A DNA stretch of 64,000 nt from an uncultured Clostridia bacterium (GCA_937892115.1 CALAUI010000018.1:1-64000); one strand, 5' to 3'. Counted from the stretch's first letter, positions 1 to 7,588 are shown. Numbers and translations: made by a program. Notes: generated from the letters alone by a model not told the origin.

Positions 1-55
1 CGCATTAATTCTGGGCATCTTCAGGAAGCTCCCCACCGTCACCGTTAAACCGTAA
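1..55 (+). CDS. 3' end of an upstream gene (partial)
   Basis: An open frame entering from the left edge ends with TAA at 53-55. The last residues read ALILGIFRKLPTVTVKP. A strong intrinsic terminator follows 10 bases later, which is the main reason to believe a gene ends here. The piece is too short to identify. The hydrophobic start followed by a basic tail would suit the end of a membrane protein, but that is a guess. Confidence 0.4.
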   Translation, partial: ALILGIFRKLPTVTVKP

Positions 56-65
56 AAACACAACT

Positions 66-96
66 TCCGCCGGGAATCCCCCGGCGGAGCTTTTTT
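66..96 (+). terminator. Intrinsic terminator
   Basis: A 9-bp GC-rich stem (66-74 with 80-88, five-base loop) is followed by a run of six T. It closes the transcription unit that enters from the left. Confidence 0.85.
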
Positions 97-149
97 GGGA
101 AATATAACGGCTGACGACAAAATTATTTTATTCCGATTGATGCAAATAA

Positions 150-178
150 TTGACTTTAATCGGTAAAAAATGTATAAT
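150..178 (+). promoter_or_regulatory. Promoter of the biotin ligase gene
   Basis: TTGACT at 150-155, a 17-base spacer and a perfect TATAAT at 173-178. The expected transcription start is near 185. The first ATG of the downstream frame (170-172) therefore lies upstream of the transcript and cannot be its start. Confidence 0.8.
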
Positions 179-199
179 AACAGTTCGGAGGTGGTAAGC

Positions 200-889
200 A
201 TTAACAGATTACATTTTGACTCGCTTACCTCCACAAGCGACTACATCAGAGAAAATGCCGATTCGCTTGAATTACCCGTGCTTGTCATAGCGGATATGCA
301 GACGGCAGGACGGGGCAGACGGGGAAAAAGCTTTCATTCTCCGAAGGGAACGGGCGTTTATTTCAGTATCGGCTTTGAGCCGAAGGATGACTTTGACCTG
401 ATAACCCCCGGGGCGGCTGTTTGCCTTCAGCAGAGCATATCCGAGCTTACGGGAATCGAGACGGGCATCAAATGGGTAAATGACCTTTATCTCGGCTCAA
501 AAAAGGTAGCCGGAATACTGACGGAAAGATTCGTTTCGGGCGGCAAAACCCTTTCGGTCGTAGGCATGGGTATCAACCTGACCACGAGCGAATTTCCTCC
601 CGACGCTCCCGCTGCGGGCTCTCTCGGGATTGAAACGGATAAGGACGCTTTGATTGACCGCACGGCTTCCCTGCTTCTCAGCATGAACGGGGACTTTAAC
701 CGCGAACGGGTACTTGAACGCTACAAAGAAAAAATGTTTATCATCGGTAAAGATATCGGATTCAACCGGAACGGGGTTGACTGTACGGGAACAGTTCTCG
801 GAGTCAACGGCGAAGGCAATCTGATTGTAAATACCCCCCGCGGAGAAATGATACTTTCCTCGGGAGAAATATCCATAAAAATGAGGTAA
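200..889 (+). CDS. birA: Biotin--[acetyl-CoA-carboxylase] ligase, short form without HTH
   Basis: Activates biotin with ATP to biotinyl-AMP and transfers it to the lysine of biotin carboxyl carrier domains in the cytoplasm. The family signatures are visible: GRGRRGK (adenylate/biotin loop), KWVNDLY and KVAGIL, then a short C-terminal SH3-like part. There is no N-terminal helix-turn-helix, so it is a monofunctional ligase and not the BirA repressor type. Start choice: the frame's ATG at 170 overlaps the -10 box. The only Shine-Dalgarno is GGAGGTGG at 187-194, five bases before an ATT codon at 200, and no in-frame ATG, GTG or TTG follows nearby. I therefore place the start at ATT (229 residues). 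Product identity is firm; the start is an inference. Confidence 0.85.
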   Translation: MNRLHFDSLTSTSDYIRENADSLELPVLVIADMQTAGRGRRGKSFHSPKGTGVYFSIGFEPKDDFDLITPGAAVCLQQSISELTGIETGIKWVNDLYLGSKKVAGILTERFVSGGKTLSVVGMGINLTTSEFPPDAPAAGSLGIETDKDALIDRTASLLLSMNGDFNRERVLERYKEKMFIIGKDIGFNRNGVDCTGTVLGVNGEGNLIVNTPRGEMILSSGEISIKMR

Positions 890-894
890 AAGCT

Positions 895-1410
895 ATGAAG
901 AGAATTATTTGTGTTGTAATGGTACTGCTTACAGTAGCCCTTGTATTTGCCGCATGCGGTAAAAAGGAAATCAAGGAAACCACCAAGCCCACCGAAACGA
1001 CAGCCAAGGACGTACCCATTATAGCAGATTATTTTGACAACACCGAAACACAGAAAAACGGTGAAACCACCGAATACCGCCCCGACATAGTTGATTCAAA
1101 GGGAAAGGGCATTGAAATCATTTACGGCAGCGCTCCTCAGCCCGGTCAGCTTGCCACTATATCCGCAAAGGGTACGGCAAATGCGGAATTCTCCGCAGTT
1201 CTCTATGATGAGAACGCAACCGCAATCGTAGACGATATCAAAAACGTCAAGTCAGACGATGAAGGCAAATTCGGTTTCTCATTCATTATCCCCGATAATA
1301 CGGAGGTCGGCTCAAAGCTTCTTGTTATCAGAGAAGTCGGCACCGAAAATTACCTGAGAACGACAATCTATGTTTCCCCCGCAGAGGAAAGCACCACCGT
1401 TTCCGAGTAA
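895..1410 (+). CDS. Putative lipoprotein with Ig-like domain
   Basis: A 171-residue protein with a type II signal peptide: basic MKR, a hydrophobic run and a lipobox ending FAAC, with cysteine near residue 21. It should be lipid-anchored to the outer face of the membrane. A Thr/Lys/Glu-rich linker follows. Residues about 75-165 have alternating beta-like character resembling bacterial Ig-like or carboxypeptidase-regulatory folds. It starts 5 bases after the biotin ligase stop, so the two are probably co-transcribed. The function is not recognisable. Confidence 0.75.
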   Translation: MKRIICVVMVLLTVALVFAACGKKEIKETTKPTETTAKDVPIIADYFDNTETQKNGETTEYRPDIVDSKGKGIEIIYGSAPQPGQLATISAKGTANAEFSAVLYDENATAIVDDIKNVKSDDEGKFGFSFIIPDNTEVGSKLLVIREVGTENYLRTTIYVSPAEESTTVSE

Positions 1411-1460
1411 TAAACAGTCAGATTCATTTCTTTGAAATCATCTGAAAGGAGACGACGGTA

Positions 1461-1643
1461 ATGAGGGAGGAAATACCCTACGAATTGATGTCCCCGGAAG
1501 AAAAGAAAATTGACCTGTTTCTCAGGCAGAAGGAAACCCTTGAGCTTTTCCTTGAACGTAACGCAATCACAAAGGCGCAGTTTGACAAAAGCTACGGCGA
1601 TCTGGTTGAGAAAATGGGCATGAAAGACTATGAGAACAAATAA
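1461..1643 (+). CDS. Small conserved-looking protein, 60 aa
   Basis: A small acidic/basic helical protein preceded by a good Shine-Dalgarno (AAAGGAGAC). The motifs MSPEEKK and FLERNAITKAQFDKS look like a helical hairpin of the kind found in small Firmicutes hypothetical proteins. Its TAA shares one base with the ATG of the following HAD gene (TAATG), so it is translationally coupled to it. No function can be assigned. Confidence 0.7.
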   Translation: MREEIPYELMSPEEKKIDLFLRQKETLELFLERNAITKAQFDKSYGDLVEKMGMKDYENK

Positions 1644-2311
1644 TGGAAATACAGGCAGTTTTATTTGATATGGACGGAGTCCTCATTGACTCCGAAAGCA
1701 TAATTTTAGAGGCAGCTCTTGAAGGGTTGAAGCAATTCGGCGTATACGCAAAGCCGGAGGATTTCATCCCCTATATAGGCGGAGGAGAAACAAGATACCT
1801 GGGAGGGCCCGCAGAAAAATACGGTGTCCCCTACGATCCGCAGATGAAGCCCGTGGTATACGAAATCTACGGTAAGATAATAAGAAGCCATCCCGAGCTG
1901 GTTTATGACGGCGTACTTGACGTAGTAAAGGAAATAATGAAAAAGTACAAGGCATCCGTATGCTCGGCAGCGGATTTGCCCAAGGTATGTCATAATCTTT
2001 ATACCATAGGCGTGGGCCCTGAATTCTTTACGGCACTTGTTACCGGAAGCGACGTTTCCAAGCAGAAGCCCCATCCCGATATATTCCTCAAGGGCGCGGA
2101 GCTCTGCAAGGCAGACCCTCACTTCTGCGTTGCGATTGACGATGCAATCAACGGCGTAAAAGCCGCCAATGCCGCAGGATGTGTCAGCGTAGGCGTTACG
2201 ACCTCATTCACCCGTGACGAGCTGAAAGAGGCAGGCGCCATGTACGTCATTGACGATATCCGTGAATTCCCCGCTCTGCTGGAAAAAATCACAAAAGAAG
2301 TGAACAGATAA
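1643..2311 (+). CDS. HAD-superfamily phosphatase, beta-phosphoglucomutase-like
   Basis: A 222-residue subfamily I HAD hydrolase. Motif I is FDMDGVLIDS (nucleophile and acid Asp), motif II a Thr/Ser near VTGSD, motif III the lysine in KQKPHPDIF, and motif IV the DDA in AIDDAINGV. An alpha-helical cap lies between motifs I and II. Such enzymes dephosphorylate small sugar or nucleotide phosphates, or act as phosphomutases. The exact substrate cannot be read from sequence. It is the last gene of the unit that begins with the biotin ligase and is followed by a terminator. Confidence 0.85.
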   Translation: MEIQAVLFDMDGVLIDSESIILEAALEGLKQFGVYAKPEDFIPYIGGGETRYLGGPAEKYGVPYDPQMKPVVYEIYGKIIRSHPELVYDGVLDVVKEIMKKYKASVCSAADLPKVCHNLYTIGVGPEFFTALVTGSDVSKQKPHPDIFLKGAELCKADPHFCVAIDDAINGVKAANAAGCVSVGVTTSFTRDELKEAGAMYVIDDIREFPALLEKITKEVNR

Positions 2312-2317
2312 AAATAA

Positions 2318-2351
2318 AGCCGCAGGAAGTGATTCCCGCGGCTGTTTTTTT
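2318..2351. terminator. Bidirectional intrinsic terminator
   Basis: Stem AGCCGC (2318-2323) with GCGGCT (2338-2343), then eight T on the + strand. A-rich sequence on the other side lets it also serve the convergent LUD gene. Confidence 0.8.
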
Positions 2352-2358
2352 ATTCAAA

Positions 2359-2988
2359 TCAGAATCCGAGACTGTCGTTGACAAGGATTACATGGATTCT
2401 GTCCTTATGCCTTGAATATCTGGTAATGAGGAACTGACAGCAGATAGTATCGGGGCATTTGCAGTCAATGCACTTGCCCGTTTTCGTGCAGGGTGTGGAA
2501 AGACCGAAACGCTGGACGTTGATAACCGCCGCCTCGTTTCTCGCTCTCTTGAGGGCGCTGTCAAGGTCGGAACAAATCTTATTCATGCCCACTATGAGAA
2601 CAAGCTTTTTCGGCCCGTAGGCATAGGCGGATACTCTGTTTGAATTGCCGTCAATATTGACCAAAATGCCGTCATCGGTAATGGCATTCGTGCTTCCGAG
2701 AAATACGTCGGCATCGTATGCAAAAAGCTCTGCGGCGTGTTTATCGGTTACGGTGCTTCTGTCACAATAATTATATTTTTCGTTTTTGACCGCATCAATC
2801 AGACCGATTTCCGCTATGGAAACCGAGCCGCCGTTTGTTATCTTACTGCCCTCGGGAATGAGGGAAAGGGCTATTTTAAGTGCCTCCTCCTTTGTTTCGG
2901 CATAGTAGCCGCTCATATTCCTTGACTGCAGTCCCCTGATTACCGTTTCGGCAAGCAAATCGTTGCGTTTTACTCTGTTAACATTCAT
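2359..2988 (-). CDS. LUD-domain (DUF162) protein
   Basis: A 209-residue protein of the LUD superfamily, related to LutC and the LutB core of lactate utilisation. Family-like features are ITNGGSVSIAEIGLI, the segment LGSTNAITDDGILVNIDG and GPKKLVLIVGMNKI. It ends with a cysteine cluster (CTKTGKCIDCKC...CC) that could bind metal or a redox centre. The start at 2988 is preceded by GGAGAG six bases away; an upstream in-frame ATG at 3033 lacks a ribosome site. It stands alone, without lutA/lutB partners, so a role in lactate oxidation is not shown. Three palindromic repeats lie upstream and probably control it. Confidence 0.8.
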   Translation of the reverse strand: MNVNRVKRNDLLAETVIRGLQSRNMSGYYAETKEEALKIALSLIPEGSKITNGGSVSIAEIGLIDAVKNEKYNYCDRSTVTDKHAAELFAYDADVFLGSTNAITDDGILVNIDGNSNRVSAYAYGPKKLVLIVGMNKICSDLDSALKRARNEAAVINVQRFGLSTPCTKTGKCIDCKCPDTICCQFLITRYSRHKDRIHVILVNDSLGF

Positions 2989-3003
2989 TCTATTCTCTCC
3001 TTT

Positions 3004-3025
3004 TGTAAAGCGTATCCACTTTACA
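3004..3025. promoter_or_regulatory. Palindromic operator-like site 1
   Basis: TGTAAAG-N8-CTTTACA, 15 bases upstream of the LUD start codon and just ahead of its ribosome site. On the minus strand its 20-base core reads GTAAAGTGGATACGCTTTAC, almost the same as the site at 3107-3126. A repressor operator is the simplest reading; the regulator is unknown. Confidence 0.6.
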
Positions 3026-3039
3026 CAGCGCATATTTCA

Positions 3040-3061
3040 AAAGCAGTATCAGCATCACTTT
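3040..3061 (-). promoter_or_regulatory. Degenerate third copy of the operator-like repeat
   Basis: The minus strand contains AAAGTGAT, four extra bases, then ATACTGCTTT. These are the two halves of the site at 3107-3126 with a four-base insertion. It lies between the other two copies. Confidence 0.4.
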
Positions 3062-3102
3062 GTTGATATATAAAGTTTTGCTATAAAAATTATTCAATCG
3101 GT

Positions 3103-3130
3103 GTCTGTAAAGTGATACTGCTTTACAGAC
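3103..3130. promoter_or_regulatory. Palindromic operator-like site 2
   Basis: Perfect 10-bp arms GTCTGTAAAG / CTTTACAGAC around an eight-base centre. The 20-base core at 3107-3126 nearly matches site 1. It sits about 80 bases upstream of site 1 and 20 bases from the terminator of the small gene at 3186-3269. Confidence 0.6.
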
Positions 3131-3149
3131 TGATACATAAAAACAAAAA

Positions 3150-3167
3150 GCAGGTCAACCGACCTGC
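3150..3167 (-). terminator. Intrinsic terminator of the 27-aa gene
   Basis: 7-bp stem GCAGGTC / GACCTGC with an AACC loop. On the minus strand it is followed by CTTTTTGTTTTT. It lies 19 bases after the stop of the small gene. Confidence 0.8.
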
Positions 3168-3185
3168 TGTATTGTTTACGGAATA

Positions 3186-3269
3186 TCAGGTGAACAATCC
3201 TGCAATCACGTCTTCAAGACCGAAAATTTCGATAATTCCCCAAAAGAAAAGCCAGAAACCTATACTCAT
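3186..3269 (-). CDS. Small hydrophobic peptide, 27 aa
   Basis: ATG at 3269 to TGA at 3186 encodes 27 residues, beginning MSIGFWLFFWGIIEIFG. It would form one short, aromatic-rich membrane helix. The evidence for a real gene is unusually complete for this size: AAGGAGG at 3277-3283, seven bases from the ATG; a promoter of TTGCAT-N17-TATTAT at 3300-3328; and its own terminator at 3150-3167. No family was recognised. It could be a membrane-complex subunit, a small regulatory membrane peptide or a toxin-like peptide. No antisense antitoxin promoter was noticed. Confidence 0.7.
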   Translation of the reverse strand: MSIGFWLFFWGIIEIFGLEDVIAGLFT

Positions 3270-3299
3270 TTGATTGCCTCCTTATTCATATTCGTAAAG

Positions 3300-3328
3300 A
3301 TAATAACATATATAAAACAAAAATGCAA
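3300..3328 (-). promoter_or_regulatory. Promoter of the 27-aa gene
   Basis: On the minus strand: TTGCAT (3323-3328), 17-base spacer, TATTAT (3300-3305). Confidence 0.6.
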
Positions 3329-3345
3329 CTAATTTTTTAACAATA

Positions 3346-4326
3346 TCAAAGCATGTGGGCTCTGAGCTCTTCGCCGGACATACTGCTCAGGTATGCGGGA
3401 GGAACGTCAAGAACGGTCTTGCACCCTCTGATACCTTCCTCATACATACGGAAAGCGGCTCTTGCGTAAGCAACAAGTACGCTTGAGGTAAACTCGGGGT
3501 TGGAGTCAAGCTTTAAGCTGTATTCGATAACGTGGTTATTTTCGCTGTTCCAGCCGGTTGAGCCGGTACGGATTACGGAGCCGCCGTGAGGAATACCCTT
3601 GTGGTCTCTGTCAAGCTCCTCCTGAGAAATAAAATACACGGTGGTGTCATAATCGGCAAAATAATTGGGCATCTCTTTGATTTCTTTCTCAATCCTTGCC
3701 TTATCCGCATCGGGTGCGGCAACGACCCAGCATTCTCTCGTATGCTTTTCTCTCACGGAGAGAACGGGATTTTCACCGTTTCTTACCTTTTCAAGTGCTT
3801 CGGGAACGGGCACGGTATACTGCCTTGCATCAAGAACGCCGTCAATCCTGCGTATGGCATCGGAGTGCCCCTGGCTGACGCCTCTGCCCCAGAAGGTATA
3901 GTCGGAGCCGTCGGGGAGAATTGCACCGGCGTAAACTCTGTTGAGCGAGAACATACCGGGATCCCAGCCGACGGATATCATTGCGATATGGCCGTTATCC
4001 TTTGCCGCCTTATCCACGTTTGCAAAATGCTCGGGAATCCTTGCATGGGTGTCAAAGCTGTCAATAACGTTGAACATTCCGGCATACTTCGGAGTCATTA
4101 CGGGCAGATCCGTAGCAGAGCCGCCGCAGATGATAAGCACGTCAATATCGTCCTTGTATTTTTCAATATCGTTTACGGAAACGACCTTTGCACCCTCGGT
4201 AAGAATTTTTACCGACGAGGGATCGCGGCGTGTGAATACAAATTTAAGCTCTGTGTCGGGGTTGTGCTTTACCGCACATTCAATACCTCTGCCGAGATTT
4301 CCGTATCCGAGAACTGCTAACTTCAT
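3346..4326 (-). CDS. ddh: meso-Diaminopimelate dehydrogenase
   Basis: Catalyses the NADPH-dependent one-step reductive amination of tetrahydrodipicolinate to meso-diaminopimelate, for lysine and peptidoglycan synthesis. The N-terminal Rossmann motif is VLGYGNLGRGIE. The segments ISVGWDPGMFSLNR and WGRGVSQGHSDAIRRIDGV are characteristic of Ddh, and the C-terminal DVPPAYLS fits. The length of 326 residues matches the family (about 320-330). I chose ATG 4326, which is preceded by AAGGTGA; the upstream ATG at 4347 has no ribosome site. It is a single-gene unit. Its presence implies a DAP-type cell wall and the direct lysine branch. Confidence 0.95.
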   Translation of the reverse strand: MKLAVLGYGNLGRGIECAVKHNPDTELKFVFTRRDPSSVKILTEGAKVVSVNDIEKYKDDIDVLIICGGSATDLPVMTPKYAGMFNVIDSFDTHARIPEHFANVDKAAKDNGHIAMISVGWDPGMFSLNRVYAGAILPDGSDYTFWGRGVSQGHSDAIRRIDGVLDARQYTVPVPEALEKVRNGENPVLSVREKHTRECWVVAAPDADKARIEKEIKEMPNYFADYDTTVYFISQEELDRDHKGIPHGGSVIRTGSTGWNSENNHVIEYSLKLDSNPEFTSSVLVAYARAAFRMYEEGIRGCKTVLDVPPAYLSSMSGEELRAHML

Positions 4327-4409
4327 ATATTTCACCTTACTTCCCAAATGTGTAAATGATTATATCACCTGCTTTTTTTACAGTCAATGAAAGCATATAC
4401 AAATATGTG

Positions 4410-4439
4410 TTGTTTTTTCCGCATCAATAGTGTTATAAT
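4410..4439 (+). promoter_or_regulatory. Promoter of the 4468-6701 operon
   Basis: TTGTTT (4410-4415), 18-base spacer, TATAAT (4434-4439). It rules out the earlier in-frame ATG at 4387 as a start. Confidence 0.6.
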
Positions 4440-4467
4440 TGACGAAGTTGAGAACGGAGGTTTTTCC

Positions 4468-4788
4468 ATGAAAGAACTTAACAGAACAAGCTGGCAATAT
4501 CTGTGCGGCAACGTGGCACTTTATGATGCCGGAATCAACGATTTTATCGGCTCCGCACCGATAGTTGAAGGCAAGGTGGGAGCATTCACCGACAAATTCA
4601 ACTATAAGCTTCATCTTAATGCCGAAAATAAAACTCCTCTGAAAATCATCGCCTCGTTCTATGTCGGATGCTTCAATTTTGACACTACCGATGACGAGCA
4701 GATTACGGTCAGGGAATTTGACCCCTCCGAAGAAGGACTCAACTCGGCATTTGAATGGCTTGATAAAGAATATAATAACTGCATTTAA
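4468..4788 (+). CDS. Hypothetical protein, 106 aa
   Basis: Starts at ATG 4468 behind GGAGG (4457-4461) and downstream of the promoter. It is a soluble acidic protein with predicted beta strands (KVGAFTDKFNYKLHLN, KIIASFYVGCFNF) and a C-terminal helix (SAFEWLDKEYNN). It is followed after 14 bases by the glutaminase-like gene and is surely co-transcribed with it. No family was recognised. Its place in the operon suggests an accessory role to the next gene, but nothing in the sequence shows it. Confidence 0.7.
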   Translation: MKELNRTSWQYLCGNVALYDAGINDFIGSAPIVEGKVGAFTDKFNYKLHLNAENKTPLKIIASFYVGCFNFDTTDDEQITVREFDPSEEGLNSAFEWLDKEYNNCI

Positions 4789-4802
4789 GGGAGAAAGAAG
4801 TA

Positions 4803-6701
4803 ATGAAGTTAAGACAACCCGCAACACCGCTTATCACGGCAGACCCCTATTTTTCAGTATGGTCATTTACGGATAAGCTCAACGATTCGGCGACCGTGCA
4901 CTGGACCGGCTCGGCAAATACAATCAACGGCTTCGTTACCGTTGACGGTGAAAAATTCAGATTCATGGGCGAAGAAAAAGAAAGCAAAATCAGCCAGACC
5001 TTCTGCGATATGAGCGCTCTTGTAACGGATTACGTGTTTGAAAACGACAAAATCGTACTGTGCCTGAGCTTTTATACTCCCCTTTTCCCCGAGGATTTAT
5101 ATCACATTTCAAGACCCGTCTCATATATGACAGCAAAGTATATGTCCGCTGACGGAAAGAAGCACGAGGTTACTCTCGGCATTGATGTTTCCGAGGAAAT
5201 CTGCCTTGACAAAAAAGGCGACTGCGACGTTACGACGGAAACGGGCAAAACGCCCGAAGGTCTGCCCTTTGCAAAAATGGGCTCCGCAGAGCAGAAAATG
5301 CTTACCCGTGACGGTGACGACCTGAGAATCGAGTGGGGATATTTCTATCTTGCAGGCACAAAGGATTCGTCCGCATCCGTCAAAGCTTACGACGATATGA
5401 CCTTTGTAAGTATTGACGTTCCCATGACAGAGGATAATGAAGTGACCGTCCTTTTCGCTTATGACGATATCAAATGCCTTGAATACTTCGGCGAAAAGAT
5501 TGACGCATACTGGAAAACAAAGTGTGACTGCATTCTCAAAGCCATTGACGAAGCCGCAGACGAGCAGACGGAAATTCTGGATAAGTGCAGAGAAAAATCC
5601 GAAGCTCTCTTTGACGATGCGGAACGGGCAGGCGGCGAGAAATACGCAGACCTGCTTACCCTTGCCTTCCGTCAGATGATATGCGCACACAAGCTCGCCG
5701 CGGACAACGAAGGAAACGTTCTTTTCATCTCAAAGGAATGCTTTTCAAACGGCTGTGCCGCAACGGTTGACGTCACCTATCCCTCCGCTCCCTTTATGCT
5801 TCTCTACAACACGGAGCTTCTCAAGGGTACGCTCCGACCCATATTCAGATTTTCGCAGACAGAGAAATGGAAATACGATTTTGCACCCCACGATGCCGGA
5901 ACTTATCCCCTTGTAAACGGTCAGCGTTACGGCTGGAAGCAGGAAAACGACCCCGCTGAATATCTCAAGAGACAGATGCCCGTTGAGGAAAGCGGAAATA
6001 TGCTTGTGCTTATGGCGTGCATTTCAATGCTTGACGGCAATACGGAATTCTGCGACGACAAGATGGATATACTTGCCGGCTGGGTAAAGTATCTTGAACA
6101 GTACGGCACCGACCCCGAGGACCAGCTTTGCACCGACGACTTTGCAGGTCATCTGGCGCATAACTGCAACCTTTCGCTCAAGGCAATCATGGGTATCGCG
6201 GGCTATTCAAAAATACTTTCAATGCAGGGAAATCCCGATGGTGATAAATATATGGCAGAAGCAAAGGAAATGGCACTCAGCTGGACAAAGCGTGCCGCAA
6301 ACGAAGACGGCAGCTTCCGTCTCGCCTTTGACAAGCCCGATTCATACAGTATGAAATACAATGCGGTATGGGATAAGCTCTGGGGTACGAAAATCTTTGA
6401 CCCCTGCGTAATGTATTCGGAACTCTGCTCCAATAAAAAGCACTTCAACGCCTACGGTATGCCTCTTGACAACCGTAAGACCTACACAAAATCCGACTGG
6501 ATTCTGTGGACAGCCGCCATGGCACCCACGAAGGAAGAATTTGAAGCGTACATTGCTCCCCTCTGGGATGCCTATAACGTTTCTCCCAGCCGTGTACCCA
6601 TGACAGACTGGTATGACACGGTAACAAGCGAGGTGGTGGGCTTCCGCCACAGAACGGTCGTAGGCGGTCTGTTCATCAAGCTTCTTGAAGGACTTTTCTG
6701 A
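4803..6701 (+). CDS. Glutaminase A-like protein (DUF4965/DUF5127/DUF1793 architecture)
   Basis: A 632-residue protein resembling the GtaA glutaminase-like family, an (alpha/alpha)-barrel glycosidase-like fold with an N-terminal beta domain. Recognisable pieces are the opening PLITADPYFSVWSFTDKLND, the core FISKECFSNGCAATVDVTYPSAP, PHDAGTYP and NCNLSLKAIMGIAGYS. Fungal and Bacteroides homologues are usually secreted. This one has no signal peptide and starts directly at the domain, with GGGAGAAAG ahead of the ATG. The substrate is uncertain: glutamine hydrolysis is reported for one relative, while the fold suggests glycan hydrolysis. It is the second gene of a two-gene operon closed by a terminator. 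Confidence 0.8.
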   Translation: MKLRQPATPLITADPYFSVWSFTDKLNDSATVHWTGSANTINGFVTVDGEKFRFMGEEKESKISQTFCDMSALVTDYVFENDKIVLCLSFYTPLFPEDLYHISRPVSYMTAKYMSADGKKHEVTLGIDVSEEICLDKKGDCDVTTETGKTPEGLPFAKMGSAEQKMLTRDGDDLRIEWGYFYLAGTKDSSASVKAYDDMTFVSIDVPMTEDNEVTVLFAYDDIKCLEYFGEKIDAYWKTKCDCILKAIDEAADEQTEILDKCREKSEALFDDAERAGGEKYADLLTLAFRQMICAHKLAADNEGNVLFISKECFSNGCAATVDVTYPSAPFMLLYNTELLKGTLRPIFRFSQTEKWKYDFAPHDAGTYPLVNGQRYGWKQENDPAEYLKRQMPVEESGNMLVLMACISMLDGNTEFCDDKMDILAGWVKYLEQYGTDPEDQLCTDDFAGHLAHNCNLSLKAIMGIAGYSKILSMQGNPDGDKYMAEAKEMALSWTKRAANEDGSFRLAFDKPDSYSMKYNAVWDKLWGTKIFDPCVMYSELCSNKKHFNAYGMPLDNRKTYTKSDWILWTAAMAPTKEEFEAYIAPLWDAYNVSPSRVPMTDWYDTVTSEVVGFRHRTVVGGLFIKLLEGLF

Positions 6702-6710
6702 TAAAAATAA

Positions 6711-6743
6711 GACTTGTGCCGGGTGAACGGTACAAGTCTTTTT
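6711..6743. terminator. Bidirectional intrinsic terminator
   Basis: GACTTGT (6711-6717) pairs with ACAAGTC (6732-6738), with an extra inner CCG/CGG, then five T. It is shared by the convergent genes on either side. Confidence 0.8.
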
Positions 6744-6746
6744 GTT

Positions 6747-7541
6747 TTACCTTGTCAGAAATTCAAGCATACGCGGTCTGAAATCCGGGGCTTCGTCGTA
6801 GACGGTGTGACCGTATTCCCTGCCGTACATATATGATTCACAGTTCAGAAGCGATGCCGTTTCGCGGATGCTGTCGGGAGAAATAAGCTTATCTCCCTCG
6901 CTTCCCACCACAAGCACGTCACACTCTATATTTTTTATCTTATCCTTGACATTGAAGGAAATAATCGTTCTGCCCAGCTTTGCGAAGCGTCTTCCTTCAT
7001 CAGCGGTAATGCTTCTGCCGGATTCAATGAGTCCCTCGCCGTATTCCTTCATTATCGCGTCGCCGTAGATACATCTGCACAAAAGCTCATTGGCTTCATA
7101 TACTCTGCCGCTTTGTGCAAGCGAAGTCCATACCTCCATGGCGTTGTTTATGGATTCACAGGACTGCGATAGAGTAGAGCAAAGCACCATTTTCTTTACG
7201 AGTCCGGGATATTCCGCCGCAATCATCTGGGCAATCATTCCTCCCAGGGATGCACCGAAAATGCAGACATCCTCAAGCCCCAGACATTTCATAACGTCCG
7301 CGGTATCCCGCGCCATATCCTCTATTGAATATTCATCGGGAAGATTTGATCTGCAGTCAAAAAGATATACCGTGAATTTTTCACCGAATTCCTTAAAGCC
7401 CGCTTTCAGAGCTTCCTCAAAAAGCGTAACGGGTTTGAATGAAAGACCGGGAAGAATAACGAAGGTATCCTTTCCTTTTCCGAACCGGAAGTAATTCATT
7501 TCTATTCCGTTCACTCTTGCTGTTTCAATCATCGCTTTCAC
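6747..7541 (-). CDS. Alpha/beta hydrolase
   Basis: A 264-residue soluble alpha/beta-hydrolase. The nucleophile elbow is GASLGG, the acid is the Asp in VVGSEGDKLIS, and the catalytic His is in GHTVYDEAP. An oxyanion-hole segment VILPGLSF lies near the N terminus. The sequence resembles 3-oxoadipate enol-lactonase/esterase types, but the substrate cannot be told. Two starts are possible: GTG 7541, five bases after GGAGG, or ATG 7532 behind AAAGGTG. I report the longer. It is a single-gene unit, divergent from pflB. Confidence 0.85.
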   Translation of the reverse strand: MKAMIETARVNGIEMNYFRFGKGKDTFVILPGLSFKPVTLFEEALKAGFKEFGEKFTVYLFDCRSNLPDEYSIEDMARDTADVMKCLGLEDVCIFGASLGGMIAQMIAAEYPGLVKKMVLCSTLSQSCESINNAMEVWTSLAQSGRVYEANELLCRCIYGDAIMKEYGEGLIESGRSITADEGRRFAKLGRTIISFNVKDKIKNIECDVLVVGSEGDKLISPDSIRETASLLNCESYMYGREYGHTVYDEAPDFRPRMLEFLTR

Positions 7542-7560
7542 CTTTCCCTCCGATAAATCA

Positions 7561-7588
7561 ATTATATCACAACTTCGGACAAGTGCAA
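7561..7588 (-). promoter_or_regulatory. Promoter of the alpha/beta hydrolase gene
   Basis: Minus strand TTGCAC (7583-7588), 16-base spacer, perfect TATAAT (7561-7566). Confidence 0.65.

Noticed and set aside
170..199. ATG start for the biotin ligase
   Set aside because: It overlaps the -10 box of a near-consensus promoter and has no ribosome site. The conserved domain begins later.
3586..4320. 244-codon open frame on + opposite ddh
   Set aside because: It is antisense to a confident gene, with no ribosome site or recognisable protein features.
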